Shown: piece after piece, positions 53,191 through 63,357 of the stretch
Layout: the number at the start of each line of letters is the position of its first letter
Position numbering within the stretch: the first letter of the stretch is position 1
Source: Pomphorhynchus laevis
Taxonomy: Eukaryota; Acanthocephala; Palaeacanthocephala; Echinorhynchida; Pomphorhynchidae
DNA length: 64,000 nt
NCBI GenBank assembly: GCA_012934845.2
Contig: WNNJ02000402.1
Span: 62,001-126,000, forward strand
Reading direction: 5' to 3'
Made by a program: the position numbers and the translations under genes
The notes under the pieces: generated by a model
Database searches by the model: none
Seen by the model: the letters and a program-made list of their open reading frames with translations, nothing else
What the model was told of the DNA's origin: nothing

Positions 53191-56100
53191 ATGTGTACAT
53201 TAGCTTTAAAATACGGTTATCATCTTGCAGGTACTGGATTGATCCTTCGCAGAGATTTTTCGATCAAGGACAGAACTCGACTGAAACAAGCAAAGAGCGA
53301 ACTTAGTAACAGAGTAGCTAACGGCGAAAGTAACCTCACCGTCATAAATTTTCGTGTAGTGCGACGCAGGACTTCAACTCGTTTCTGGATTCGTTCCATT
53401 GACAACGGTGGAAACATCGGGGAGCTGCGAAGTATTTGTGTCGCAACGAAACTACCCAAGAAGTGACAGTAAATGTCGAAAAGAGATACGAGTATTCCGA
53501 CCCAGTACACTCCACACATGCCTTCCGGGTCTTATATTCGAATGTCTTAAGTCTCATCAATTAAATGGACGAAGTTCTTACTCTGGTTAACATCACCACA
53601 TTTGAAATACTTGTTTTTACAGAGTCGTGGTTAAAACCACACATCATAGATTCAGAAATTTCCATCAATGGGTACGCCATAATCCGAGCAGATCGGCAAA
53701 TTTGCCGTGGAGGCGGAGTGATCATATATGCTAGAGAAGTTCTTACAACTCGTGTTATGTCAATTGAGTGCGATGAATCAAGTCTTTGTGAATACGCTTG
53801 GGTTTCTGTAACAGACCATAAAAACATATTTTTCTCTCTATATGTCTTCTATCGCCCCTTCATTCGCTCTAACCGGGTCAATTATATCCTCAATAACTGA
53901 AAATACATTCAAGGGTCAAAAAGTTATTTTATTATGAGACTTTAACATGCCGCGAATTTATTGGATAGATTACGTGCCTCTTCCTGGATGTGATCCCGAA
54001 TCATTACTGCTTTTGAACACGATAAATGATCTACATTAAGACAACATGTTCACAGGGATACTCGTTACAGGGGTAATAACTCCTCAATTCTTGACATCTG
54101 CTTTTCGAGTGAAACGTATCTGATAAAATACGTCAAATACGGACCTCCGCTAGGATCAAGCGAACACTCTACCATCTCAATAGAATTTAACGCACTCGGA
54201 CCATATGTCGAAACGGTTAAAACGTCGAATCCTTTTAAGATTGACTATGATGTCGTGCGCAGTATAATTTCCTGTATGTATTGGCCCGACCCATCGAAAG
54301 CAGGCATTCAAGATGCTTGGGATCAGTTTAAGACCACATTACATTGTGTTCTCGACTATTTTGCTCAGATACGTCAGAATCGTACACGAAAACTACATCT
54401 GAAATGGTTAGATGCGGAATTGCTTGCTCTAATCAAACACCGTGATAGATGTTTATATGCGCACAAAAAAGGGGAACTTTCTTTTGAACACTACCGTCAT
54501 TGCAGGAATACGGTTTCTATTCTGAAAAAAAAACAGAAAAAACGCAGTTTCATCTCAAATATATGCCGCTCCACTCATAACAATTCTTGGGTGGCTTTCA
54601 AAAGCATACTTCCACGTCCTATACACTCGACAGCTGTTCATACCTAGTGGCCGACAATGGGTCAATGTTGACCTCCCCAACTGATGTAGCTGCCCCTTTT
54701 ATGGACTATTTCGCTATCAAAGAAGATAGAGTGTCGATCCCCGATGGTATAATTCAAACTAAACACAATGTACTTATACCTATAGTAGTCATATCTAACA
54801 TTGAATTTAGCGATGAAGAGGTACTGCACGAGCTACTTAAATTACCCTGCAACGCCGCATCAGGTCCTGACCATATACCTCCAATACTCTTAAAGGAATT
54901 GGCCCATGCAATATACGTTCCCTTAGCTTCTATTTTTAGAAGTTCACTAAACACAGGTTATCTACCATCTGATTGGACTAAGGCTATTGTACGTCCAATT
55001 TTCAAGAAAGGGGATAAATCCCAGGTTTCCAACTACCGTCCCATCAGTCTCACATCTGTAGCTTGTAAGGTATTAGAAAAATTGATTCTTCGTCACCTTA
55101 GCGCTTTCGTTGAAGCTAACAATCGCCTCAGCAACAGTCAGCATGGATTTAGGCCAAGTCGCTCAGCGGTAACGAACCTTGTAAAAGCGAGAGCAAGCTG
55201 GGTGGATTCGACGAGGAGTGGTTCCAAAGTAGATGTGATATTTATAGACTTATCGAAAGCATTCGATAGAGTTATTCCCAATTTGCTAGTAAACAAATTA
55301 TCTAACATTGGTGTACGGGGATCTTTGTTACGCTGGATTCAATCATTCGTAAGCAACCGCTCGTTTGCAGTACGCATAAGCCATTATCTTTCTGGTTACT
55401 CAATGATGACGACAGGCGTCCCGCAGAGATCGGCCATTAGTCCGACTCTCTTTAATATATATGTAAATGATATTACAAACAACTTGACGTCGGAATGTGT
55501 TACCCACGCAGATGATATTAAGGTTTGGAGGCGAATCATTGATGATTCCGATGTAAGCGCTCTTTAAAAAGACCTGGATTCCATAAATAAATGGTGTATA
55601 TCTAATGAGCTGATGATAAATGCGACTAAATGTAGACATATGTGGATCGGCTCCCCAGACATTCGTTGCTCTTATAAAATTGGAAACATGTCGATTGATT
55701 CTACAGATAAAATCGATGATTTAGGGGTATCTACGCTTAATACGCTCGATATGAGCGCTCACGTAAATAAAGTTTCGGCCAATTGCCGTCGTACTATTGG
55801 CATCATTAGACGATCTTTTGGATCACTAGAGGCATGTAGCTTAAGAATAATATACAAGGCCCTCATCGAATCTCGAATGCTATACGCATCTCCCGCAGCG
55901 TATCCACATCTGTGCAAGAACATTGTGGCTTACGAATCAATTCTCCGGTCGGCTACCCGTCTTGTTCCCACTGTCAAAGACCTGCCGTTTGACCAGAAGT
56001 TAGAAATCCTAGGTGTTTCAACGGTTTGGGAAAGTTTGGTAAAAGCTGATCTTATGCTGGTATGGAGGGCAATTTTATCGCCCACTCATCCCCTCAACTC

Positions 56101-56410
56101 CATGTTTTGCCTACGCAACTCCGAGAAATTACGTGGACATCGACTAACGCTCAAACATCGTAGAAAAGTCCATCGACTCTATCAGAATATCAGAGATCGA
56201 GTAATAAACAGTTGGAACAGACTCCCGTCATCTGCAATTAAATGCCGAAACATCCGAGAATTTCGGCGTGCGCTGAACAGTGTATCGCTCTCGTAGGAAG
56301 TCGAACCTGATTTGAATTTTTTTTGTTTTACTGACATTGTACTTTTTTTACATTGAGATCCAGCCAAACGAGCCACCGCTCATCGGCTGTTGTATACTAA
56401 TAATAATAAA
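53191..56410 (+). mobile_element. CR1-C: CR1-like APE LINE, 5'-truncated and broken
   Basis: Starts with the end of ORF1 (YGYHLAGTGLILRRDF, RLKQAKSELSNRVANGESNL, FRVVRRRT) and continues through endonuclease and RT to 56296. The 3' UTR ends GGCTGTTGTATACTAATAAT and a TAA-rich tail, matching the ends of A and B. ORF2 motifs are spread over several frames with stops at about 53467, 53898, 54036 and 54645, and frame changes near 54600 and 55566. It is more diverged from A than B is, so it is a different subfamily or older. Confidence 0.85.
53565..56296 (+). pseudogene. CR1-C ORF2 (APE-RT), multiply interrupted
   Basis: Endonuclease: LVFTESWLKP (about 53608), GYAIIRADRQICRGGGVIIY, VFYRPF. The D-F-N-M-P box is at about 53938 and SILDICF near 54084. 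The RT is largely open from 54587 to 55567: GPDHIPPILLKELA, SNYRPISLTSVACKVLEK, QHGFRPSRSAVTNLV, FIDLSKAFDRVIP, GVPQRSAISPTLF (R for G in PQG) and THADDIKVW (H for Y). A TAA at 55565-55567 precedes the thumb, which is open in the next frame to 56296 with LRGHRLTLKHRRKVH. The altered PQG and YADD boxes indicate a dead RT. Confidence 0.8.
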
Positions 56411-56450
56411 TATACACACAAATATTTATACAAATAGAAACTATAAGCAA

Positions 56451-56594
56451 AAAATTGGTATTAGAAAATTACTAATTTAATAAGATGACCCAAAATTCCA
56501 GGTCGATGGTCGCGCAGCTTTTATAAATAACTTACAGTTCTTTTCACAAGAAAAAAAACTGATACCAATTTTAGGCTTTTCTAATACCAATTTT
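56451..56594. repeat. 18-bp perfect inverted repeat with internal direct repeat
   Basis: AAAATTGGTATTAGAAAA (56451-56468) and its exact reverse complement (56577-56594) flank 108 bp. Next to the right arm TACCAATTTTAGGCTTTT is repeated as TACCAATTTTGGGCTTTG. It could be a small MITE-like or fold-back element; no flanking duplication was identified. Confidence 0.7.
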
Positions 56595-56879
56595 GGGCTT
56601 TGTCAAGATAGGATCAACTCTTGATAGGAAATTAGCTCAAATAGATTTCTTCAAGGCGGAGGATGCTGCTTGCAAACAATACACTTGAACACGAAATTGC
56701 CCTAATGGAACTGGCTAACAATGGTATGCTCAAATGGGACTGATAAAGTTACCTTAAACATACGTTTTATACTTAAAAACATACGTTGTTAAACTCGCGT
56801 GCAAGCGGGAAATCAAAAATGTATCAGCTCGCAAATACAACGCTAAACAATGTGCAAACAGCTGCTTGAATTAATTTTT
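56595..56879. other. Unassigned spacer
   Basis: No gene recognised. ACATACGTT occurs twice near 56757-56786. It may be diverged retroelement sequence. Confidence 0.4.
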
Positions 56880-57240
56880 AGCACAATTCCCATCCTGCTT
56901 ACACATCACATGTGTTTTACACCACATAATCGTCAAGCTACCTTGGTTTACGAACACTCTGAACTTGCCATTTTGAGGTACGGTGTGGTCAGGTTCCATG
57001 ATCGCAGATACACCTTGATTCATTGCGTTGCCTACATATTCAGACACCTTGCGAAAATTGGCTATATGACTTGCTATTCTATCTATAGTGATTTTCACTG
57101 GGCTTTGTATCGTCGAAATTATCCCTTTTCGCCATCTATCATAATGCGGAATTGCTGGTTTGACATAAACTTGATTACCTTGTTAAATAGGCAATCATTC
57201 TCGGAAGCAATAACAACTTCCTTTGGTAATTTCCATTAAT
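56880..57240 (-). mobile_element. Possible LTR-retroelement integrase C-terminal scrap (fossil)
   Basis: On the minus strand the translation contains QVYVKPAIPHYDRWRKGIIS followed by TIQSPVKITIDRIASHIANF, which resembles the region after the integrase core of gypsy-like elements (a VYVK...RW..G.I..... block). No other part of such an element is adjacent. It is a broken, isolated fragment. The call is weak because it rests on one short pattern. Confidence 0.35.
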
Positions 57241-57310
57241 TCTTAAATAAGTTTACGGTTGGAGAACACCTTTAATCATCACTAAATGATAGAATATTAT
57301 TATATCAGAA

Positions 57311-58240
57311 CAAGGCGTGATTTCCACTTGATCACTCCGTCTTTCCGTGATACCTATCTTGCTCATCGGCGGTCTCATCTCCTCCTACTACGTACCAAAT
57401 GCAACTCATTTTGTCAGCATAAAATCATCACTTCATTCAACACTAAGACTCTATGGAATACTTTTAACTCAATCCTTGCTCGCTCCTCTCCGCCGTGCAA
57501 CATCAATCCCCATGATTATTCGTCATTTCTCCAGAGCAAAGTATCCACGTTGCTCTCTCACAGCCCGGTCTCCATCTTATCCCACTCGGCCCCGCCTAGC
57601 CTCATTCTCCCGGAACTCTTTCATCTTCTTCTTGTCTCACCTACAGAAGTATCATCTGTCCTCATGCCCTTGCCCAGCAAAACCTCACCTGCCGATCATT
57701 TGCCTACCACATACTTAAATCCATATGCTCATCGATATGCTTTTTTCTCACAACCTTGTTTAACACGTTCAACCGCAGTCGTATTTTCCCTTCACACTGG
57801 AAATCCGCAATCGTTCGTCCCCTACTAAAGAAACAATCGCTCGACCCCTCCTTTCCTTCTAGCTATCGCCCCATTTCACTACTCCCTACTCTTTCTAAGC
57901 TCTTAGAACGCCTCATCTTAATACAGATCAACGCTTATCTCTCGTCATCCAATCTGTACCCTCCTTTCCAAATCGCTTTCCGCTCTAATCACTCCGTAGA
58001 AATCGCCTGCATGAAAGCTTACAACGACTTACTCATTTCTCGAGACAAGGCTCTATAGTGTTCTCATCTCCCACGACCTCTCCTCCGCCTTCGACATTGT
58101 TAACCACTCCGTCCTCATTTCTCGCCTTCGTTATAATTACGGCTTTTCTTCCTCCTCCGTAGCATGATTTGCCTCATATCTATCCGACCGTTCCTTTCGC
58201 GTCTGTTCTAATTCATCATCCTCCTCTCCCATCCTTATTT
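57311..58240 (+). mobile_element. Second copy of the L2-like LINE, truncated at both ends
   Basis: Closely similar to 1566-2502 of the first copy, covering the start of the RT through SYRPISLLPTLSKLLER, FNRSRIFPSHWKSAIVRPLL and the finger region. It stops just before the VPQGS box. A handful of frame changes and a stop (near 58165) break it. The left end lies after an AT-rich stretch at about 57300. The right end at 58240 is joined directly to the interior of G14, which runs the other way. Loss of the 3' part is not explained by normal LINE insertion. Confidence 0.88.
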
Positions 58241-59905
58241 TTTTTCAACGCTGACCTGCACATAGCTGTTCAAGACCTGCTACTGATTTTAAATCTTCTT
58301 GTATAATATCGCATAAAACTTCACCTATGATTCTCCTTTCGACGTTTCCGATTCCAATAGGTCGAACCCCAGGATTTTTGTCAAGAGGAATGAGACGACT
58401 AGCCGTAAAAGCATTGAGAGAGCCAGATGGCAGTAATGAGGTAGCGATTGTGACTGCTAAACTAGCTAAAGATTCTGCTAATTTAATCGAACTATGACCA
58501 AATGACTCTAGCATGATACACCAATTATGTGCGTCCATGCCTGAGGGGCCTGCAGATCCTTGTGTGCGACGTGCAGCGGAAATGATATTACTTGCCAAAA
58601 TAGATTGAAACCTGATTGGATGATGATTGACGGATCCAGGAACGGGACCTTTTAATACTGAGTCTGAATAAACTTCTCTTGAATTAGGATGTAGTTGTTT
58701 GAGTTTTTCCATCACCGTTATTCCACATATGTAATCCCCAAAGATAGAATCTTCATTTCAGCTTCAGGGTTTTCAAGTATTCGCATCGCTGTTCCAATCT
58801 TGCCCTGCTGCACTAATCTACAAAACCTGTCAGTCCATTTTGCAGTAGAACAATGGGATTTACATTGTGTAGATTCATTTTGTAAATAACGAGCTTCTGA
58901 ATATAGGTCTAGTAGTTCGTGGTCTGCCCAAAGCTTAAGTCGTCGTTGAATGTTTGATCTCACTAATTTGCATCCAGAATTTCGTGTCCGTTGAAGTACC
59001 AATTGGCATAGCACAACTATCGACTTTAGAGTAGATGACATGTTCAGCGGATTATCACTTGCGATCATATAGAGAGAACTCAGTTTGTCAATAAAAGAGT
59101 TTGCAGCATTGTATTTATATAAGCTGTACAAATTAGGACGCCACGATATTACTTCGCTGTAAATCGCATCGATTGCATTTCGATAACTGTGACTATTCTT
59201 GGAAGAAGCATATGCAGTCAGCATTTTAACAGCTCTGTCGCAGTTAAGAAAAATTTGATCTGTTAGTTGATCAGTCTGAGGTTGAATGACTGTGCTGTTG
59301 ATTGTTGGATCTGGATTCGCAAAATCTGCTTGATGAATGAGAGGTGAGACGTGTCTAGAATCATTGCGGTGATCTTGATTACTACGAATACTAGATAAAT
59401 ATTGAACCGCATTATTCGTGCAATTAGGGGCTGAACAGTTTGTGCACTGTGAACCTCTCTTCTTACACCGGCATCCTTTGCATTTGGCGTTGGGACCGTT
59501 GCATCCACAACACTTCAGAGTATTAGATGGTTTTCCCCTTGGCATGTCTTTTGTATGTTATTAATTTTAGTTCACTCTCTCAGACTATGAACTTGTAAAG
59601 AATGAAAATGTATAAACTTGTAAAATGAAAATGCGCGTCGGTTCGCTTCGCTCAACGACGCTCTGAAAATCCTTCGACGCTCTGAAAATCCTTCGACGCT
59701 CTGAAAATCCTTCGACGCTCTGAAAATCCTTCGACGCTCTGAAAATCCTTCGACGCTCTGAAAATAGTATTTACTTTAGATCTCCTTCGACGCTCTGAAA
59801 ATCCTTCGACGCTCTGAAAATCCTTCGACGCTCTGAAAATCCTTCGACGCTCTATAAATCCTTCGACGCTTGTATGTTATTTTATCTCAAATGTAAGAGT
59901 TTCAA
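58241..59905 (-). mobile_element. G14: family-G LINE, 5' half only
   Basis: Minus strand: header (59900-59871), 19-bp tandem repeats (59654-59872), GC-rich palindrome (59637-59664), ATG at 59545, and coding sequence to the AGQR box at 58245, where it is cut by the junction with the L2-like copy. The frame is open 59545-58718; a one-base frame change near 58730 (GDYICGITV region) then leads into 58715-58245: GPSGMDAHNW, PGVRPIGIGNVERRI, LEQLCAGQR. The nine cysteines are intact (KCCGCNGPNAKCKGCRCKK...). Palm, nuclease and 3' UTR are missing. Confidence 0.87.
59654..59872 (-). repeat. 19-bp tandem repeat array in the G14 5' UTR
   Basis: Eleven units of CCTTCGACGCTCTGAAAAT, six at 59654-59764 and five at 59784-59872, separated by about 20 bases (AGTATTTACTTTAGATCT). 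Units are nearly identical, implying recent expansion. The array ends exactly at the header core. Confidence 0.93.
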
Positions 59906-59989
59906 TAACCAAGACCTATTTTAATGTAGGTCTTGGTTATTTTAATGTAGGTCTTGACCTATTTTAATGACCTATTTTAAAAAAATAAT
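59906..59989 (-). repeat. Junction repeats between G15 tail and G14 header
   Basis: Several copies of CATTAAAATAGGTC and ACCAAGACCTA in direct and inverted order (for example CCAAGACCTA / TAGGTCTTGG) lie between the A/T tail of G15 and the G14 header. Confidence 0.7.
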
Positions 59990-60035
59990 TTTTTTTAATA
60001 ATGAACAATTTATTAAAAATAAACATATTAACTTA

Positions 60036-60053
60036 GGTTCCCGCAAATGGGCC
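60036..60053 (-). promoter_or_regulatory. 3'-UTR motif of G15
   Basis: Perfect GGCCCATTTGCGGGAACC on the minus strand, about 53 bases after the stop codon. Confidence 0.65.
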
Positions 60054-60105
60054 TCAAATTGAAATTTACGATTCCAGACTGGGTAATATAATACGAAAAA
60101 GTTTC

Positions 60106-63084
60106 TCAATGTGAAACAGTAGTTAACTCTGCCATCCGAATAGTCGCAGAGATCGTTCTTTGTGCGCTAAAGCATAATCTCCTTCGTATGTCAGAAATGC
60201 AGTTTGCGTACGATTGTTTGCTTTTGATGGCAATATATCGTGCAGCTTTCCTTAATAAGAGATCCAATTCTCTCCCAATTCCAGCAGCAGTCGAAACAAT
60301 GGCTGGTATGAAAATCCCATCCTCCACCAGTGAAACACGCTCGCCATATTTAGCCATCTTGCGATTTGAATGATAGTCGAATGTGGAACTGACAGTTTGG
60401 TGAGCATAGGATGGAGCTAAATGGTTAAAAACGCAAATGTCGACATAAGACCGCTCCATCCTACCCTCTGAAAAATTCATACACACAATGTCCATTCTCG
60501 CAGATCTATCCCTCGTTGTGGTGCTAGATGCAAACACTATACCCTCATCTACTGGTCGTAATTCCACTTCCCGATCCATGCGATCATGCGCCTCACTTAG
60601 TATCGAGCCGATCGTGTCGCGTATGGCGTTGTGTCTGATAATTGTTCCGCCGCCGACTCTACAAGAGAGTACATGTCTTAAGTTAAACACTTCTGAACAT
60701 CGACAAATTCCCTTACTTTTAATTGGTATATTGTATCTTATCGCAAGTGCATCCAAAAACTGTTGCTTTTGTAAATAGAATCCAGACGGTTTCGAAGGAA
60801 TAGATGTCAACCAAATTGAGGCATTCTTCTGTGCAGCATGCTGTATACTTCGAGCCATTTCTTCACTTGCATTTTCCAAAATTTGTTTCTTAAGTTGCTC
60901 GTATATATTCCGATTATTTTTCCGGTAACCATCACAAAGATCCTTTAGTATTTCTCCAATTTCAGAACTGTTACTATGAATAACGTTTGCATTCGCTATT
61001 AGGTGTGATTGTTTAAAAACCTCTTCTGCGTTGGCTGATGGATCTATTATGCCTAAACCTCCATCTCTGACGGGTAGTTTAATAATATCTCGAAGCTCTA
61101 ACGTTAACACTCCCAATCCCATAATGCTCGGTATCAACTTCAGGAAAATATCATCAGCTAAGCCTCTGAACCATGATGAACTTACTTTTGTAGTGCGCAC
61201 CAGATGTGTCCATTGAAACTGAATCGTTCGTGTTAGCAATATATAAGCAGCATATGGATCCAAGTCTGCTAAATCACACAGATGATGTATCTGTACTCGC
61301 CAGGAGTTAATTGAACTCATGACTTGATACTCACGATATGCATCACATCCGATAAATCCTCCCAAGACCTTGATATCATTTTTAACCACTTTGACTCCTT
61401 CTTGCATAAGATATTTGGCTTCATTTGTCATAGTTTCGTTCTTGTTTAAAAAACAGCATTTTGAAGCATTTATGTGAAATCCGAAGCTTTTACCAATCAC
61501 TTTTAATAGATCCCATACTTGAGACAACTCATGCGCACGGCCAATAAAAGTTGCATCATCTGCGTACCAAAGTTGGGTGACACCAGGTATTTTTTGTTTA
61601 ATCTCTTCAATTATCGGTAAAGACGCCGCTGCAAATGCAGCCATAGCCAAGGGGTCTCCTTGTGTTACCCCTTCTTCAGATAGAATTGTCTCCTCAGCAA
61701 CAATTAGCAGTGATGGCTTCGAGTAAGTATTGATCAGGAGTGTCGTCATGGCAGGACAAATCGCGTTTATGTTTTTGAGCAACAAATCCCGATTGATACA
61801 ATTGAAAGCGTTGTTGGCATCTACAGTTAATATGCAATATTCACTGTTACTTTCAAGTATATCTCTTGCATTATGAATAATAGTATCGGTCCCACATTTC
61901 TGACCAGCACACATTTGTACTGCCCCAGCTACCTCCATCAATGTTGGTTTAATATATTTTAGCTGTGCCCTGGCTACTATGCGTCTCATAACTTCCCCTA
62001 TACCGATAGGGCGTATTCCAGGAGATTTGTCAAGAGGAACCAACCGACATGCTAGATATGCTTCCAAGCTGTTAGGATTTAATCTTTCGGTTGCAATTTT
62101 TATTGCAAACATTGCGAGCACATTCGCCAATCTGTATGATTCTTGACCAAAACCTGTTAGTAGATATCTCCACATTTGCGCGTCCATACCGGATGGTCCT
62201 GCACTTCCATTTGATTTTTTAGCCGCTTTTATAATATCGTCTGGACTTAAATTCATGTAAATTACTTGATGATGTTGGATTACATGTTTCAGAGGTGTCA
62301 ATAAAATATACTCTCCATCTGCATCCGTTGCTCGAGGATGTAATTCTTGAAGACGTGTGAGCACTGTTTTGCCGTCCAAAAAACTATCAATCTCATGTAT
62401 CCCGGATTTTTGTCCGCCTGATTTTAAAAGCCGAGCTGCTTCTCCAATTTTACTGTATTGCACCAATTTCTGAATGTCCATTAAAAATCCTTTTTGATGG
62501 CTTTTCTTACGATTCATTGATCTCTGCTTTCGAAGAAATCGAGCTTCTGAAATTAGTTGGTCATACTTTTTTTCATTCCAGATTATTATACGTCGTTCTA
62601 AGGTTTTCCGACGATCACTAATTCGTCGCGAAGGAATTTGCTGCAGAATCAGCTGGCAATATACCGAAGAGAGGTGTAAGATGGAATCACATTCTTTAGA
62701 ATTTTCGTTAAACGATTTGATGTGTGAAGTTAAGGTTGCAATAAAATCTTTAGTAGCGTTACATCTAGACAGAGTCATCAAGTTTGGAACCCAGTGAATA
62801 ATTTCATAGAATGTTTCCATATACCAAGGTAAACGACGTATCGCATCCCGAGCAGTATGACCTGTCTGGTTCTCAACATTGTCACTAACTGCGTGAACGT
62901 GATTTTCACTATCATGCACATTTATTATCGATTTTACTTGAATGTGCTGATGATTACTACAGTTTGGTGCTGCGCAATTTGAGCAAGGAACTTTACTCTT
63001 GGCACATTTGCACTTTTTGCACTTGGCCGCTTGCCCGTTGCAAGTACAACATCTTACAGTGTTGATTGGACGTCCTTTCGTCAT
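60106..63084 (-). CDS. Family-G ORF (G15): nine-Cys domain, RT, RLE nuclease
   Basis: 992 codons, intact, starting MTKGRPINTVRCCTCNGQAA. The nine cysteines occupy residues 12-42. GPSGMDAQMW is at about 297, PGIRPIGIGEVMRRI about 350, CAGQKCGTDTIIH about 390, TVDANNAFNCINR about 425, EEGVTQGDPLAMAAFA about 473 and LWYADDATFIG about 505. The zinc motif CRCSEVFNLRHVLSC is at about 793, RHNAIRDTIG about 817, and the nuclease core RMDIVCMNFSEG (about 860; GLFG replaced) with RSYVDICVFN (about 876). Domain order and spacing match G7, but overall identity looks low, so it is a separate subfamily. It shares the 3' motif with G5 and G11, not with G7. Confidence 0.9.
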   Translation of the reverse strand: MTKGRPINTVRCCTCNGQAAKCKKCKCAKSKVPCSNCAAPNCSNHQHIQVKSIINVHDSENHVHAVSDNVENQTGHTARDAIRRLPWYMETFYEIIHWVPNLMTLSRCNATKDFIATLTSHIKSFNENSKECDSILHLSSVYCQLILQQIPSRRISDRRKTLERRIIIWNEKKYDQLISEARFLRKQRSMNRKKSHQKGFLMDIQKLVQYSKIGEAARLLKSGGQKSGIHEIDSFLDGKTVLTRLQELHPRATDADGEYILLTPLKHVIQHHQVIYMNLSPDDIIKAAKKSNGSAGPSGMDAQMWRYLLTGFGQESYRLANVLAMFAIKIATERLNPNSLEAYLACRLVPLDKSPGIRPIGIGEVMRRIVARAQLKYIKPTLMEVAGAVQMCAGQKCGTDTIIHNARDILESNSEYCILTVDANNAFNCINRDLLLKNINAICPAMTTLLINTYSKPSLLIVAEETILSEEGVTQGDPLAMAAFAAASLPIIEEIKQKIPGVTQLWYADDATFIGRAHELSQVWDLLKVIGKSFGFHINASKCCFLNKNETMTNEAKYLMQEGVKVVKNDIKVLGGFIGCDAYREYQVMSSINSWRVQIHHLCDLADLDPYAAYILLTRTIQFQWTHLVRTTKVSSSWFRGLADDIFLKLIPSIMGLGVLTLELRDIIKLPVRDGGLGIIDPSANAEEVFKQSHLIANANVIHSNSSEIGEILKDLCDGYRKNNRNIYEQLKKQILENASEEMARSIQHAAQKNASIWLTSIPSKPSGFYLQKQQFLDALAIRYNIPIKSKGICRCSEVFNLRHVLSCRVGGGTIIRHNAIRDTIGSILSEAHDRMDREVELRPVDEGIVFASSTTTRDRSARMDIVCMNFSEGRMERSYVDICVFNHLAPSYAHQTVSSTFDYHSNRKMAKYGERVSLVEDGIFIPAIVSTAAGIGRELDLLLRKAARYIAIKSKQSYANCISDIRRRLCFSAQRTISATIRMAELTTVSH

Positions 63085-63357
63085 ACCCTTCGTTATTACT
63101 TCGTCCGAGCTAGTCCTTACGGGGATCCGTCAATAATATGCACACTAGTCAGAGCTCTTGTATCTCGGGATGACTGCTGGAAAGTCGATCTGTAAAGTCG
63201 ATCTGGAAAGTCGATTGTATGTTATTAGTCAGAGCCCTTGTATCTCGGGATGACTGCTGGAAAGTCGATTGTAAATAGTTATTAGCAGTGTATTTAGTCG
63301 ATTGTAATTTGTGTATGTTATTTTATTGTGTTTATAAGAAACCAAATTTTTTTAGGT

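Larger units (their letters stand above)
59990..63357 (-). mobile_element. G15: full-length, intact family-G RLE LINE
   Basis: Minus strand: header (63357-63312), a 5' UTR with CTGGAAAGTCGAT repeats and a duplicated block (63148-63190 and 63225-63270, TCAGAGCYCTTGTATCTCGG), ATG at 63084, ORF to 60106, 3' motif at 60036-60053, and tail AATAAATTGTTCATTATTAA with an A-rich run. It is complete by the standards of the other copies and has no coding break, so it is a likely recent insertion. On its right the tail of G16 joins its header with no spacer. Confidence 0.92.

Noticed and set aside
59654-59872. Regular short repeats resembling a CRISPR array
   Set aside because: Units are directly adjacent with no unique spacers, lie in a LINE 5' UTR, and the sequence is eukaryotic.
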